Source: Pseudomonas sp. MPC6 (GTDB lineage: Bacteria > Pseudomonadota > Gammaproteobacteria > Pseudomonadales > Pseudomonadaceae). From it: a stretch of DNA of 64,000 bases. This document shows, piece by piece, positions 38,854 to 47,594 of the stretch. Position 1 is the stretch's first letter; each line of letters starts with the position of its first letter. The stretch is from the NCBI RefSeq assembly GCF_006094435.1, contig NZ_CP034783.1, forward strand, positions 3,189,001 through 3,253,000, read 5' to 3'. Position numbers and translations under genes: made by a program. The notes beneath the pieces were generated by a model that was given only the letters and a program-made list of their open reading frames with translations, made no database searches and was not told the DNA's origin.

Positions 38854-40476
38854 TTAGAGCGCTTTAGCCCTGTCGCGCAGCACGTACTTCTGGATCTTGC
38901 CGGTGGACGTCTTCGGCAACAGGGTGAAGATCACCGTGCGCGGGACTTTGAAACCGGCCAGGTGTTCGCGGCAGAAACTGATGATGTCGGCCTCGCGCAC
39001 GTCCTGGTGATCAGCCTTCAAGGTGATGAAGGCGCAAGGGGTTTCTCCCCATTTTTCATCGGGACGGGCCACGACGGCCGCTTCCATCACGCCCGGATGG
39101 CGATAGAGCACGCCCTCGAGTTCAATGGTGGAAATGTTCTCGCCGCCGGAGATGATGATGTCCTTGAGCCGGTCCTTGATCTCGACATAACCGTCGGGAT
39201 GACAGACCGCCAGGTCGCCGGTGTGGAACCAGCCGCCTTCAAACGCTTCGGCGGTGGCGGTCGGGTTTTTCAGGTAGCCCTTCATCACGGTATTGCCGCG
39301 CATGAAAATCTCGCCGATGGTCTGACCGTCCCGCGGGGTCGGTTCCAGGGTCTTCGAGTCCGCGACCATCACGCCTTCGAGCGTCGGGTAGCGCACGCCC
39401 TGGCGGGATTTGACCTGCGCCCGTTCGTCCAGCGGCAGTTTGTCCCATTCGGCATGCCAGGCGCAGAGGGTCACCGGGCCATAGGTTTCGGTCAGGCCAT
39501 ACACATGGGTGACCTTGATGCCCATTTCTTCCACGGCACCGATCACCTTGGCCGGCGGTGCGGCGCCGGCGACCATGGCGTTGACCGGGTGATCGATGGC
39601 CGCCTTCGCCGACTCCGGCATGTTGACCAGGGCATTGAGCACGATTGGCGCGGCACAGAGGTGAGTGACCTGGTGCTCACGGATCAGCGTGAGGATTTTC
39701 TGCGGATCGACCCGGCGCAGGAACACATGCACACCGGCCAGCGCGGTGATGGTCCACGGGTAGCACCAGCCGTTGCAATGGAACATCGGCAGGGTCCAGA
39801 GGTACACCGGATGGTTGCCCATGGCCCAGGTCATCTGGTTGCCCAGGGCGTTGAGGTACGCACCGCGATGGTGATACACCACGCCCTTGGGGTTACCGGT
39901 GGTGCCGGAGGTGTAGTTCAGCGCGATGGCTTGCCATTCGCTCACCGGCCAGTGCCAGTCGAAGGCCGGGTCGCCCTCGGCCAGCAGCGCTTCATAGTCC
40001 AGGTCGCTGACGGCCTCGCCCTCACCGTACTCGGGATCATTGACGTCGATGACCAGCGGCGGGTGATCCAGCATGCCGATCGCCGCATGAATCACGCTAT
40101 GAAACTCGCGGTCGGTGATCAGCACCTTGGCCTCGCCATGCTGCAGCATGAAAGCAATGGCTTCGGCGTCCAGGCGCACGTTGAGCGGGTTGAGCACCGC
40201 GCCGATCATCGGCACGCCGAAGTGCACTTCCAGCATCTCGGGAATGTTCGGCAGCATCACGGCCACCGTGTCGTTCTTGCCGATGCCGCGCCCGGCGAGC
40301 GCCGAGGCCAGGCGCCGACAGCGGGTGTAGGTCTGGGCCCAGGTGCGACGAATCGAGCCGTGGATCACGGCGGGGTAGTTGGGGTAAACGCTGGCGGTGC
40401 GCTCGATGAAGCTGAGCGGAGACAGGGCAATGTGGTTGACAGCCGCAGGGCCTAGCCCTTGTTCATAGATCGACAT
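38854..40476 (-). CDS. AMP-forming acyl-CoA synthetase
   Basis: 540 residues of the ANL superfamily. The P-loop YTSGTTGNPKGVVYHHRG, HVYGLTETYGP, GWFHTGDLAV, the hinge KDRLKDIIISGGENIS and the C-terminal catalytic lysine in PKTSTGKIQK are all there. It activates a carboxylic acid to its CoA ester. Its type resembles medium-chain/AlkK and methylmercaptopropionate-CoA ligases (DmdB). It is encoded upstream of yjcH-actP in the same direction, with a gap of 128 bases, so it may share regulation. Confidence 0.92.
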   Translation of the reverse strand: MSIYEQGLGPAAVNHIALSPLSFIERTASVYPNYPAVIHGSIRRTWAQTYTRCRRLASALAGRGIGKNDTVAVMLPNIPEMLEVHFGVPMIGAVLNPLNVRLDAEAIAFMLQHGEAKVLITDREFHSVIHAAIGMLDHPPLVIDVNDPEYGEGEAVSDLDYEALLAEGDPAFDWHWPVSEWQAIALNYTSGTTGNPKGVVYHHRGAYLNALGNQMTWAMGNHPVYLWTLPMFHCNGWCYPWTITALAGVHVFLRRVDPQKILTLIREHQVTHLCAAPIVLNALVNMPESAKAAIDHPVNAMVAGAAPPAKVIGAVEEMGIKVTHVYGLTETYGPVTLCAWHAEWDKLPLDERAQVKSRQGVRYPTLEGVMVADSKTLEPTPRDGQTIGEIFMRGNTVMKGYLKNPTATAEAFEGGWFHTGDLAVCHPDGYVEIKDRLKDIIISGGENISTIELEGVLYRHPGVMEAAVVARPDEKWGETPCAFITLKADHQDVREADIISFCREHLAGFKVPRTVIFTLLPKTSTGKIQKYVLRDRAKAL

Positions 40477-40596
40477 GTGCGGGTACTCGGTGGCTGATTG
40501 TTAGCTCTATGGTGGCCTTGCAGCGTCGCCGCTGAGGTCGCCTTTTATGTCCGGTGTGCTTTATATAACATTCAGCCATAGATATGGAAGTACAAC

Positions 40597-40626
40597 CTAT
40601 AGCTTATAGTACATATACTATAGCTT
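40597..40626. promoter_or_regulatory. Candidate operator: inverted TATAGTA and direct CTATAGCTT repeats
   Basis: TATAGTA (40605-40611), four bases, TACTATA (40616-40622) is a perfect inverted repeat. CTATAGCTT occurs at 40597 and 40618, 21 bases (two helix turns) apart. It is placed between the acyl-CoA ligase and kinase genes. Confidence 0.5.
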
Positions 40627-40686
40627 GGTGCAGAGGCTCTAAATGAATGCGGCCTGACACCCGAGGCCGGTATATCCTCAATGCCG

Positions 40687-40788
40687 CTGTAGGAGCGAGC
40701 TTGCTCGCGATGGTCGTTAACGATAACGCGTGTCTACTGACTGAACGCGTCGCTCGTGAGCCCATCGCGAGCAAGCTCGCTCCTACAG
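40687..40788. repeat. REPIN with conserved spacer
   Basis: Arms GTAGGAGCGAGCTTGCTCGCG and GCGAGCAAGCTCGCTCCTAC. The spacer shares CGTTAACGATAACGCG and GAACGCGTCGC-like parts with the REPIN at 10128-10229. Confidence 0.92.
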
Positions 40789-40842
40789 TGGACAGCTTTC
40801 GCTTAACTGAACGGCATGTTTTCCCAACGAAGCGGACCCGAG

Positions 40843-43119
40843 ATGACCCTGACCCCCGTTCGATTGCACAGCTGGTTGCGCCTGCAGCGCGAAGGTGTGC
40901 CCCTGGCCGCCCGAGCCGATGCCTTGTGCCGTGCGCTGCAGGAATGCCCCGAGGTGCGCCGGGCGGTCTATCTGAGCTGGCAAGCCAAATCGCGGATCTA
41001 CAGTCACGAAGGCGCCGCCCAGCATTTTCCACCGGGCCTGGGTGACCCTTCGCAAGCCAGCGATCAACGGCTGTTCGAGCGCCTGGTCGAGGCGGGACGG
41101 CTGGATCTGGCGCAAGTGCGGCAACTCGATTGCTGGCTGGCCGGCCGGCTGCGTCGGGCCGCCATCAGCCACGGCCAGGTATTTGACCTGGCCTTGCAGC
41201 CGGATCAGCCGGGGTTGCTGCTGGTGGAGGTGTGCGAGGGCGTGAGCCTGGACTGGCTGGGTTGGGTCCAGGATTTGCTGACGACCTTGCTCAGCAGCGT
41301 CAACGGCATGCTGCGCGGCTCGCCGCTGTTGGGCCACGACCCGCAACCGAGTCTGTTGCTCGATGCCCAGGGCCGGCCGCTGGAGTTCAATGCGGCGCTG
41401 CTGGCATTGCTCGCGGAAAAGCCGCTGACCGAGCTGCCCGGCTTTCTGCCGGTGAATCACCGGGTGCTGGTGCGCGCCTGTCTCGACCAGCAACGTGCCA
41501 TCGAAGGGGTCGAGGCCCAGTTCGAAGCGCAGATCCTGATCTGGACCTTTATCCCCGACCCCCAGGACAACCGCGTACTCGCCCGTTGCCGCGACGCCAC
41601 CGCACAAGTGCTGGCCGAGCGCGAAGCGACCCAGGCGCGTCGGCTGTACCGGCTGATCATCGAAAACACCACCGACCTGATTTCCCGACACACCCCGGAC
41701 GGGCGCTTTCTCGATGCATCGCCCGCGTCCTGGACCTTGCTCGGCTACTGGCCGGAAGAGTTGCGCGGGCAAATGGCCCAGGGCCTGTTCCATGGCCAGG
41801 ACCTGGCCAGCCTGGTGCAGCGCGCGCGCGATGCCCTGGAGCAGGACGGTTACCACACCATGACCTATCGCATTCGCCATCGGGACGGGCACTACCTGTG
41901 GTTCGAAACCGCCAGCCGGGCAATTCGGGAAACCTACACCGGTGCGGTGGTCGAAGTGGTCAGCGTCTCCCGGGACATCACCGCCCGGGTGCAGGCGGAG
42001 GAGACCAAGCGGCGCCTGGCCGAAGTGGTCGAGGTCAACACCGATCCGGTGCTGTTCATCGACCCCGAGGGGCACGTCACTTATCTCAACCCGGCGGCCC
42101 GGCGCATCCTCGGGGTCGACGAGCAACAGCCGATGCCGACCCTGGCGCAGCTGTTCGCCAGCAGCGACCTGGCCCGCCTGCAACGCGACGGCTGGAGCGG
42201 CGCCGAACGCAACGGGGTGTGGAGCACCGATGCCCGCTTGTTACCCCCGGGCGGCGGCACGTCGGTGCCGGTCTCGCTGGTGCTGCTGGCGCACCGTTCC
42301 GCCGGCGGCGAGCGCTATTACTCATTGGTGGCGCGGGACATGACCGAGCACGAACTGCGCGAAGTGCAACAGCGCCGCCATCAGGACGAACTGGCGCACA
42401 CCGCGCGGCTGGTGACCCTGGGGGAACTGGCCTCGGGCATCGCCCACGAAATCAATCAGCCGTTGGCGGCGGTTGTCAATTATGCCAACGCCAGCCAGCG
42501 TTATCTGCAGACGCTGGACTCCAACCCCCAGGCCGCCGCCAGAGTCGCCCAAGGCCTGGAACGCATCACCCACCACGCGACCCATGCCTCGGAGGTCATC
42601 CGGCGTTTGCGGGCGTTCCTGCGCAAGGGCCAGCGGCGCATGCAGGCCCTGAATTTCACCGACGTCGCCCGCGAGGCCGTACGCTTGTGCGCCTGGGAAG
42701 CGAACAATTGCCAAGTGACAATCGAGGACCGGCTGCCGGATAATCTGCCGCCGGTTTACGCCGACCGGGTGCTGCTGGAGCAGGTCTTGCTCAATCTGCT
42801 GCGCAATGCGATCGACGCCAACCGCGAACAGCATCCGGGGCAGCCTTCGTTGATCGTGATGGCGGCTGAGCTGGGCAATGGCGCGACGGTGGAAATCAGC
42901 GTGCAGGACCAGGGCCCCGGCGTCAGCGAGCCGGAGCTCGAGCAGATATTCACCCCGTTCTACACCAGCAAGCCCGACGGCCTGGGCCTCGGGCTGTCCA
43001 TGAGCCGCAGCATCATCGAAGGTTTCGGTGGCGAACTGCAGGCCCGCCGCCAGCCCGTCGGGTTGCTGATGTGTTGCCGCTTGCCGCTGGCCGGTCTGAC
43101 AAAACAACAACAGGAATAA
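40843..43119 (+). CDS. PAS-domain sensor histidine kinase (FixL/DctS-like)
   Basis: 758 residues from ATG 40843 (MTLTPVRLHSWLRLQREGVP); ATG 40816 is an in-frame alternative and neither has a strong ribosome site. The first 270 residues have no recognised domain. Two or three PAS folds follow (YRLIIENTTDLISRHTPDGR; EVVEVNTDPVLFIDPEGHVT). HisKA is GELASGIAHEINQPLAAVVN with the phospho-His. HATPase has NLLRNAIDA, QDQGPGVSE and GLGLGLSMS. No membrane segments are visible, so it is a cytosolic sensor. It forms a pair with the response regulator four bases downstream. Confidence 0.9.
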   Translation: MTLTPVRLHSWLRLQREGVPLAARADALCRALQECPEVRRAVYLSWQAKSRIYSHEGAAQHFPPGLGDPSQASDQRLFERLVEAGRLDLAQVRQLDCWLAGRLRRAAISHGQVFDLALQPDQPGLLLVEVCEGVSLDWLGWVQDLLTTLLSSVNGMLRGSPLLGHDPQPSLLLDAQGRPLEFNAALLALLAEKPLTELPGFLPVNHRVLVRACLDQQRAIEGVEAQFEAQILIWTFIPDPQDNRVLARCRDATAQVLAEREATQARRLYRLIIENTTDLISRHTPDGRFLDASPASWTLLGYWPEELRGQMAQGLFHGQDLASLVQRARDALEQDGYHTMTYRIRHRDGHYLWFETASRAIRETYTGAVVEVVSVSRDITARVQAEETKRRLAEVVEVNTDPVLFIDPEGHVTYLNPAARRILGVDEQQPMPTLAQLFASSDLARLQRDGWSGAERNGVWSTDARLLPPGGGTSVPVSLVLLAHRSAGGERYYSLVARDMTEHELREVQQRRHQDELAHTARLVTLGELASGIAHEINQPLAAVVNYANASQRYLQTLDSNPQAAARVAQGLERITHHATHASEVIRRLRAFLRKGQRRMQALNFTDVAREAVRLCAWEANNCQVTIEDRLPDNLPPVYADRVLLEQVLLNLLRNAIDANREQHPGQPSLIVMAAELGNGATVEISVQDQGPGVSEPELEQIFTPFYTSKPDGLGLGLSMSRSIIEGFGGELQARRQPVGLLMCCRLPLAGLTKQQQE

Positions 43120-43123
43120 TGCA

Positions 43124-43759
43124 ATGGCAGGTGCGACGGAGCACGTGGTGTATGTGGTCGACGACGATCAAGGCATGCTCGATTCAACGGTCTGGCTCCT
43201 GGAATCGGTGGGGCTCAAGGCCTTGCCGTTTACCAGTGGCGCGGAGTTTCTCAGTGCCTGTGATGCGAGTCTCGATGCCTGCGTGCTGCTCGATGTGCGC
43301 ATGCCCGGCATGGGCGGCTTGAACGTGCAGGAAGAAATGCGCGCCCGGGAGCTGAGCCTGCCGATCATTTTCGTCAGCGGTCACGCCGATGTGCCGATCG
43401 TGGTTCGAGCGTTCAAGGCCGGCGCCCATGACTTCATCGAGAAACCCTACAACGAGCAATTGCTGCTGGACAGCGTGCAACAGGCCCTGAGCAACTGCGC
43501 GGCCAACCGCTCGGGCAATCAGGGCCACGACGCGTTGCAGGCGCGCCTGCTCACCCTGACGCCACGGGAGCGCGACGTCTTGCTGCCGCTGGTGCAGGGC
43601 TACACCACCAAGGAAATTGCCGAGCAACTGGGGGTGAGCGCCAAAACCGTCGATCTGTATCGCTCGCGGGTGATGAAGCGCATGCAGGCCAGCACCTTGC
43701 CGGACCTGGTGGGCATGGCGATCGCCGCGCAACTGGTCGATCCGTTGAAGCTGCGTTGA
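43124..43759 (+). CDS. FixJ/LuxR-family response regulator
   Basis: 211 residues. Receiver domain: VVDDDQGML, phospho-acceptor Asp in VLLDVRMPGMGG (residue about 57), conserved Lys in IEKPYNE. LuxR-type HTH: LTPRERDVLLPLVQGYTTKE then IAEQLGVSAKTVDLYRSRVM. It lies four bases after the kinase with AGGAAT ahead, so they form one operon. A candidate target is the repeat at 40597-40626 upstream of the pair. Confidence 0.93.
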   Translation: MAGATEHVVYVVDDDQGMLDSTVWLLESVGLKALPFTSGAEFLSACDASLDACVLLDVRMPGMGGLNVQEEMRARELSLPIIFVSGHADVPIVVRAFKAGAHDFIEKPYNEQLLLDSVQQALSNCAANRSGNQGHDALQARLLTLTPRERDVLLPLVQGYTTKEIAEQLGVSAKTVDLYRSRVMKRMQASTLPDLVGMAIAAQLVDPLKLR

Positions 43760-43836
43760 GACCTCGCGTTCTCCATTGAGGGTCTATGCTGGGCTAACCG
43801 ATCCCCTACCTTGCAGTGATCTGCAAAGAGGCAGCC

Positions 43837-44931
43837 ATGGAGCCCACGTCCTTCCCCGAGAAAGCGCTCACCCGCACACTGATGGATGTCTTGATTCGTG
43901 CCGGGCTGATCGTCGTACTGGTGCTGTTCTGCTTCCAGATATTCGCCCCGTTCCGCGACTTGATGCTGTGGTCGCTGATTCTGGCGATCACCCTTTACCC
44001 CCTGCAAATACGGCTCAAGGGGTCGCTGGGGCGCAAGGATGGCATGGTTGCGACGCTGATCGTGCTGGTGGCGATCGTTATCCTGATGGTGCCGATCTAC
44101 CTGTTGGGCATCTCGATTGCCGATTCGGTCGAGCGCACGCTGGAAATCGTCAAGGGCGGCGAGTTTCATATTCCGCCGCCCGCTGAGTCAGTCGCCCAGT
44201 GGCCGTTGATCGGCAAGCCGCTCTCGACACTCTGGTTGCAGGCTTCAACCGATCTGCCCGAAGTGACCGCGAAATACCTGCCGCAGATCAAACATGCCAG
44301 CCTGAGCCTGTTGAGCAAGCTTGCCGGTGTCGGCATGGGTTTGCTGATGTTCATTGTTGCCTTGATCATCGCCGGGATCTTCATGGCTTATGGTGAAGAG
44401 GGCAACCGCAGCGCGATCCAGATCGCATCGCGCCTGAGCGGCCCGGAAAAAGGCCGGAAAATTGCCGCGCTGTGCACCGCCACGATCCGTGCGGTGGCGC
44501 TGGGGGTGGTCGGCATCGCCTTCATCCAGATGCTGCTGGTGGGCCTGGGTTTCGTGTTCAAAGGCGTTCCCGGCGCAGGTCTGCTGGCGCTGGCCGTGCT
44601 GTTGCTGGGCATCATGCAACTGCCGGCGACCCTGGTCACGCTTCCCGTGATCGCCTACGTGTTCGCCACCGAAGGGGCCAGCACGGCGACGATCGTCTTC
44701 GCCATCTATGTCTTCGTCGCCGGCCTGGTAGACAACGTGCTCAAGCCATTGCTGCTGGGCCGCGGTGTCGATGTACCGATGCCGGTGATATTGATCGGCG
44801 CGCTGGGCGGCATGGTCACCAGCGGCGTCATCGGGCTGTTCATCGGTCCGGTGGTGCTGGCGGTCGGGTATCAATTATTCTGGCAGTGGGTGCAGGATCG
44901 GCCGCAGGACGGAGGAGGGCAGTCGTTGTGA
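43837..44931 (+). CDS. AI-2E-family transporter (YdiK/PerM type)
   Basis: 364 residues from ATG 43837 (MEPTSFPEKALTR), with GAGG eight bases ahead. About seven or eight membrane helices, including the two-helix start (IVVLVLFCFQIFAPFRDLML) and the conserved C-terminal block (LKPLLLGRGVDVPMPVILIG, then GALGGMVTSGVIGLFIGPVV). Family members export or take up diverse solutes; no partner here shows the substrate. Confidence 0.88.
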   Translation: MEPTSFPEKALTRTLMDVLIRAGLIVVLVLFCFQIFAPFRDLMLWSLILAITLYPLQIRLKGSLGRKDGMVATLIVLVAIVILMVPIYLLGISIADSVERTLEIVKGGEFHIPPPAESVAQWPLIGKPLSTLWLQASTDLPEVTAKYLPQIKHASLSLLSKLAGVGMGLLMFIVALIIAGIFMAYGEEGNRSAIQIASRLSGPEKGRKIAALCTATIRAVALGVVGIAFIQMLLVGLGFVFKGVPGAGLLALAVLLLGIMQLPATLVTLPVIAYVFATEGASTATIVFAIYVFVAGLVDNVLKPLLLGRGVDVPMPVILIGALGGMVTSGVIGLFIGPVVLAVGYQLFWQWVQDRPQDGGGQSL

Positions 44932-45001
44932 GTGCGCTCATCGCCACCTGATCGACCTCGGTGATATCGGCTACTCGTGGTGCAACACGGAGGAATCAAT
45001 C

Positions 45002-45466
45002 ATGACCGTGCATGCCTGGGAAAAGCTCTACCTCGATGACCTGAGACTGGGTCAGGAATTTGAAAGCGACCCTGTCCGTGTCGAGCGCGAGCCGATGCTG
45101 GCGTTTGCCCGGGCGTTCGACCCGCAACCCTTCCATCTCGATCCTGAAGCGGCCAGCCTGAGCCTGTTCCGCGGCCTGGCGGCCAGTGGCTGGAACACCG
45201 CGGCCCTGACCATGAAAATGCTGGTGGCCAGCGTGCCGCTGGCGGACGGGATCATTGGCCTGGGGATCGAACTGAGCTGGCCGACACCGACCTATCCGGA
45301 CGACGTATTGCGTCTGAAATGCACCGTGCAGGCCATCGAACCCTCCGCGTCCAAACCGGATCGGGGCGTGGTGACGATGTTGATGGAAACCCTGAATCAG
45401 AACGACAAGGTGGTGCAGCGCGCGACGGGCAAGCTGTTGGTGTTCAATACTCCGGCGCCTGATTGA
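45002..45466 (+). CDS. MaoC-family (R)-hydratase/dehydratase
   Basis: 154 residues, a single hot-dog fold. The hydratase motif is FARAFDPQPFHLDPEAAS (Asp and His of the active site), followed by FRGLAASGWNTAAL. The start has a GGAGG-type site (CGGAGGAATCAATC) just ahead. It may hydrate enoyl-CoA or act on a similar thioester; the true substrate is unknown. It stands alone. Confidence 0.88.
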   Translation: MTVHAWEKLYLDDLRLGQEFESDPVRVEREPMLAFARAFDPQPFHLDPEAASLSLFRGLAASGWNTAALTMKMLVASVPLADGIIGLGIELSWPTPTYPDDVLRLKCTVQAIEPSASKPDRGVVTMLMETLNQNDKVVQRATGKLLVFNTPAPD

Positions 45467-45563
45467 ACAGTGATCAATCGTTGCCCAGCGGCAGTATCGC
45501 TGAGCATCAAGGCAGCCTATACTTCATTTGACTGAAAAAAATGTTCATTTGAAGGTGGTGATC

Positions 45564-46040
45564 ATGAATACCTCGACCGCCGCTCGGCGTCCGGCCGCAA
45601 AGAAGGCTGAACCTGGTGAAATCGGGATCGCTGCGTTCTGGCGTTTCAGTTTCAATCGAGAACTGCTCAAGGACTCGGAACGCTTGCAGCAGATCAAGGC
45701 GGGTTTTCCAGCGTCTCTGGTCCAGGCATTGCGCCAGACCTTCGACCTGCAGGAGCGCAATGTCGAAACCTTGCTCAACGCCTCGATCTCTACGCTCGAA
45801 AGGCGTCGGCGTGAGCGAAAGAACCTGGATTCTGTCGCTTCCGAACGCCTGGATCGCATAGCCACGGTCTTTAATCTGGCCGAAGAGGTGTTCGAGGACA
45901 AAGTGAACGCTGCGCACTGGATGTCGACGCCGAACAAAGCGCTCGATGGAATCGCCCCGATCATGCTCTGCGAAACCGAGATCGGCGCCAGGCAGGTTCG
46001 GCGAGTGCTGCATGCCCTGGAGTGGGGCGGCGCCGCCTGA
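45564..46040 (+). CDS. Antitoxin of Xre-RES system (DUF2384)
   Basis: 158 residues from ATG 45564 (MNTSTAARRPAAKKAEPGE). The middle part is an Xre-like helical fold (VQALRQTFDLQERNVETLLN). The C-terminal DUF2384 toxin-binding domain is ASERLDRIATVFNLAEEVFE, then NAAHWMSTPNKALDGIAPI. Its stop overlaps the toxin start by one base. Such antitoxins repress their own promoter. Confidence 0.9.
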   Translation: MNTSTAARRPAAKKAEPGEIGIAAFWRFSFNRELLKDSERLQQIKAGFPASLVQALRQTFDLQERNVETLLNASISTLERRRRERKNLDSVASERLDRIATVFNLAEEVFEDKVNAAHWMSTPNKALDGIAPIMLCETEIGARQVRRVLHALEWGGAA

Positions 46041-46498
46041 TGCGGGCCTGGCGCATCGCGAAGGCGAAACGTGCGACCGATCTTTCGGGTATGGGCGCCG
46101 CTATCGAGGGTGGGCGCTGGAATGATCAGGATGTGCCTGCCGTCTACATGGGGCTGACACCAGCAATCTGCTGCCTGGAGACATTCGTCCATGCGGGTGG
46201 CGAGCCGACATTCCCGATGAAGATCACCTGCTTCGAACTGCCCGACGATCCCGCGTTGTTTTTGCAGCCTGATCCGAAGACGTTGCCGGACGGTTGGGCG
46301 AGCCTTCCCGCTGACCGCCCAAGCATGGATTTCGGTACCGCCTGGCTGCGGGCGAACACGCACTTGGGCCTGTTGGTTCCTTCTGCGGTTTTAGCGCTGG
46401 AGCGCAATGTGGTGATCAACCCCAATCACCCGGCGGTGAACGAGATCAAAGTGGTCGACGTGTTCGACTTCATGTACGACCCCCGCATGTTTGCGTAG
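46040..46498 (+). CDS. RES-domain toxin
   Basis: 152 residues from ATG 46040 (MRAWRIAKAKRATDLSGMGA). The RES fold is fully there: the first Arg in WRI, GGRWN, then VYMGLTPAICCLETFVH with Tyr and Glu, and LVPSAVLALERNVVINP with the Ser. RES toxins degrade NAD+ in cells. The pair is followed by partial REPs. Confidence 0.9.
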   Translation: MRAWRIAKAKRATDLSGMGAAIEGGRWNDQDVPAVYMGLTPAICCLETFVHAGGEPTFPMKITCFELPDDPALFLQPDPKTLPDGWASLPADRPSMDFGTAWLRANTHLGLLVPSAVLALERNVVINPNHPAVNEIKVVDVFDFMYDPRMFA

Positions 46499-46639
46499 GC
46501 GGCGGGTCAGCCGACATCAATGTTGCCTGACCCACCGCCATCGCGAGCAAGCTCCCACAGGGTTCGGCGGTGGCTGCACCATCGCGTGAACACCGCAAAC
46601 CCCTGTAGGAGCTGGCTTGCCAGCGAAGAGGCCATATCA
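46499..46639. repeat. REP fragments
   Basis: A GGCGGGTCAG/CTGACCCACCGCC hairpin and a half REP (CATCGCGAGCAAGCTCCCAC) lie at 46501-46560. A full left arm GTAGGAGCTGGCTTGCCAGCG is at 46605-46625. The last runs straight into the aldolase remnant. Confidence 0.75.
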
Positions 46640-46900
46640 GCCCTGACGCCGTATCAGGTGATGAAAGTCGGGCGTATCCCGTTGATTGGCTATCAACGCC
46701 CCGGCTCACCACAGGTCGCCCAGTGGGCCAATAAGGTTCGTGGCGTGATGCTCGAACGGCTGGGGCCGGTGGTCTGGGAACGTTCGGTGTCCAAGGCCAG
46801 TTATGCGCTGGAAGAGCTTGAGGAAACCGCGGGACTCTGGCTGATGAGCCAGCCCAGACCGGAACCTCTCGACCAGGCGGCCCTGGATGAGTTGATGCCG
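46640..46900 (+). pseudogene. Class II aldolase (OtnC-like) C-terminal remnant
   Basis: The frame LTPYQVMKVGRIPLIGYQRPGSP, the middle part VRGVMLERLGPVVWERSVSK and YALEELEETAGLWLM match the C-terminal third of class II aldolases of the 3-oxo-tetronate 4-phosphate decarboxylase type. No start codon, N-terminal half or metal-binding His cluster remains. A REP lies at its 5' break. At its 3' end homology stops after LDEL, where the DeoR gene fragment begins on the other strand. Confidence 0.75.
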
Positions 46901-47271
46901 AAGTCGTTGGTCACCACGGTCATGCCGGACAGTGCCTTGATGTAGGGGACGATTTCCAGGGTGCTGGTCCCCGCATCCAGGTAGATCGTCATATCGGCAT
47001 GCAGCAGCCCGGCGGCGAGTTTGGCCATGGCTTGTTTCTGCGGCAACTCGACCACGGCCTTGAGCTGATGACGGGGTTCACTGTGGAGCTGGCTGGCGAT
47101 TCGTACCCCACCCGTTACCGAGTAAGCCCGGCCTTCCTGCTCCAGCAACGCGATATCGCGGCGTATGGTCATGTGCGAACAGTCGAGCATGTCCATCAAT
47201 TGATGAACGCTCAACACCTGATGCTTGCGCAGCTGTCGCAGCAGTGATTCACGGCGCTGTTCAGGAATCAT
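46895..47271 (-). pseudogene. DeoR-family regulator, C-terminally truncated
   Basis: ATG 47271 opens MIPEQRRESLLRQLRKHQVL with a clear DeoR HTH (SVHQLMDMLDCSHMTIRRDI) and the start of the sugar-sensor domain (AKLAAGLLHADMTIYLDAGT). After VVTNDFGIN the frame enters the antisense of the aldolase remnant. About 100 C-terminal residues are missing. The DNA-binding half could still be made. Such regulators often control otn/hexarate genes, which fits the neighbours. Confidence 0.75.
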
Positions 47272-47490
47272 CGGTGAGCCGCTGTCGGCGGCGATGTCCT
47301 ACTGGCTAGGCATTCGGGCTCCAGGGCAAGGAAAGCCGACGGTAGGGATAGCGGTCAAACAGGGTGGCGAATCCGTAGCAGGATCAGTAGCGACAATAAT
47401 GGGGGGCGTGGTGTTTCTCCACCAACGGGGATCGGCCGCGCAGGTCCGGTAGCGAAGAGCTGAGTGGGCAATGCAAGGCAGCGATTCCTG
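47272..47490. other. Gene-free stretch
   Basis: Upstream of the truncated DeoR gene. I see no ORF with coding character and no repeats until the REPIN at 47491. Confidence 0.5.
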
Positions 47491-47581
47491 TGTAGGAGCT
47501 GGCTTGCCAGCGAAGGCGATCTTTCAGTCGACATCTTCATTGACTGATCCACCGCTTTCGCTGGCAAGCCAGCTCCTACAG
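47491..47581. repeat. REPIN (inverted REP pair)
   Basis: Arms GTAGGAGCTGGCTTGCCAGCG and CGCTGGCAAGCCAGCTCCTA, with the GTCGACATC-type spacer. It ends 14 bases from the aldehyde dehydrogenase stop. Confidence 0.92.
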
Positions 47582-47594
47582 GGGGGCTCGGCCG

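Larger units (their letters stand above)
40477..40842. other. 366-bp divergent control region
   Basis: It holds an AT-rich segment (40560-40626) with an inverted and a direct repeat, then a REPIN (40687-40788), then about 50 bases up to the histidine kinase start. No further gene is seen. Confidence 0.7.
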
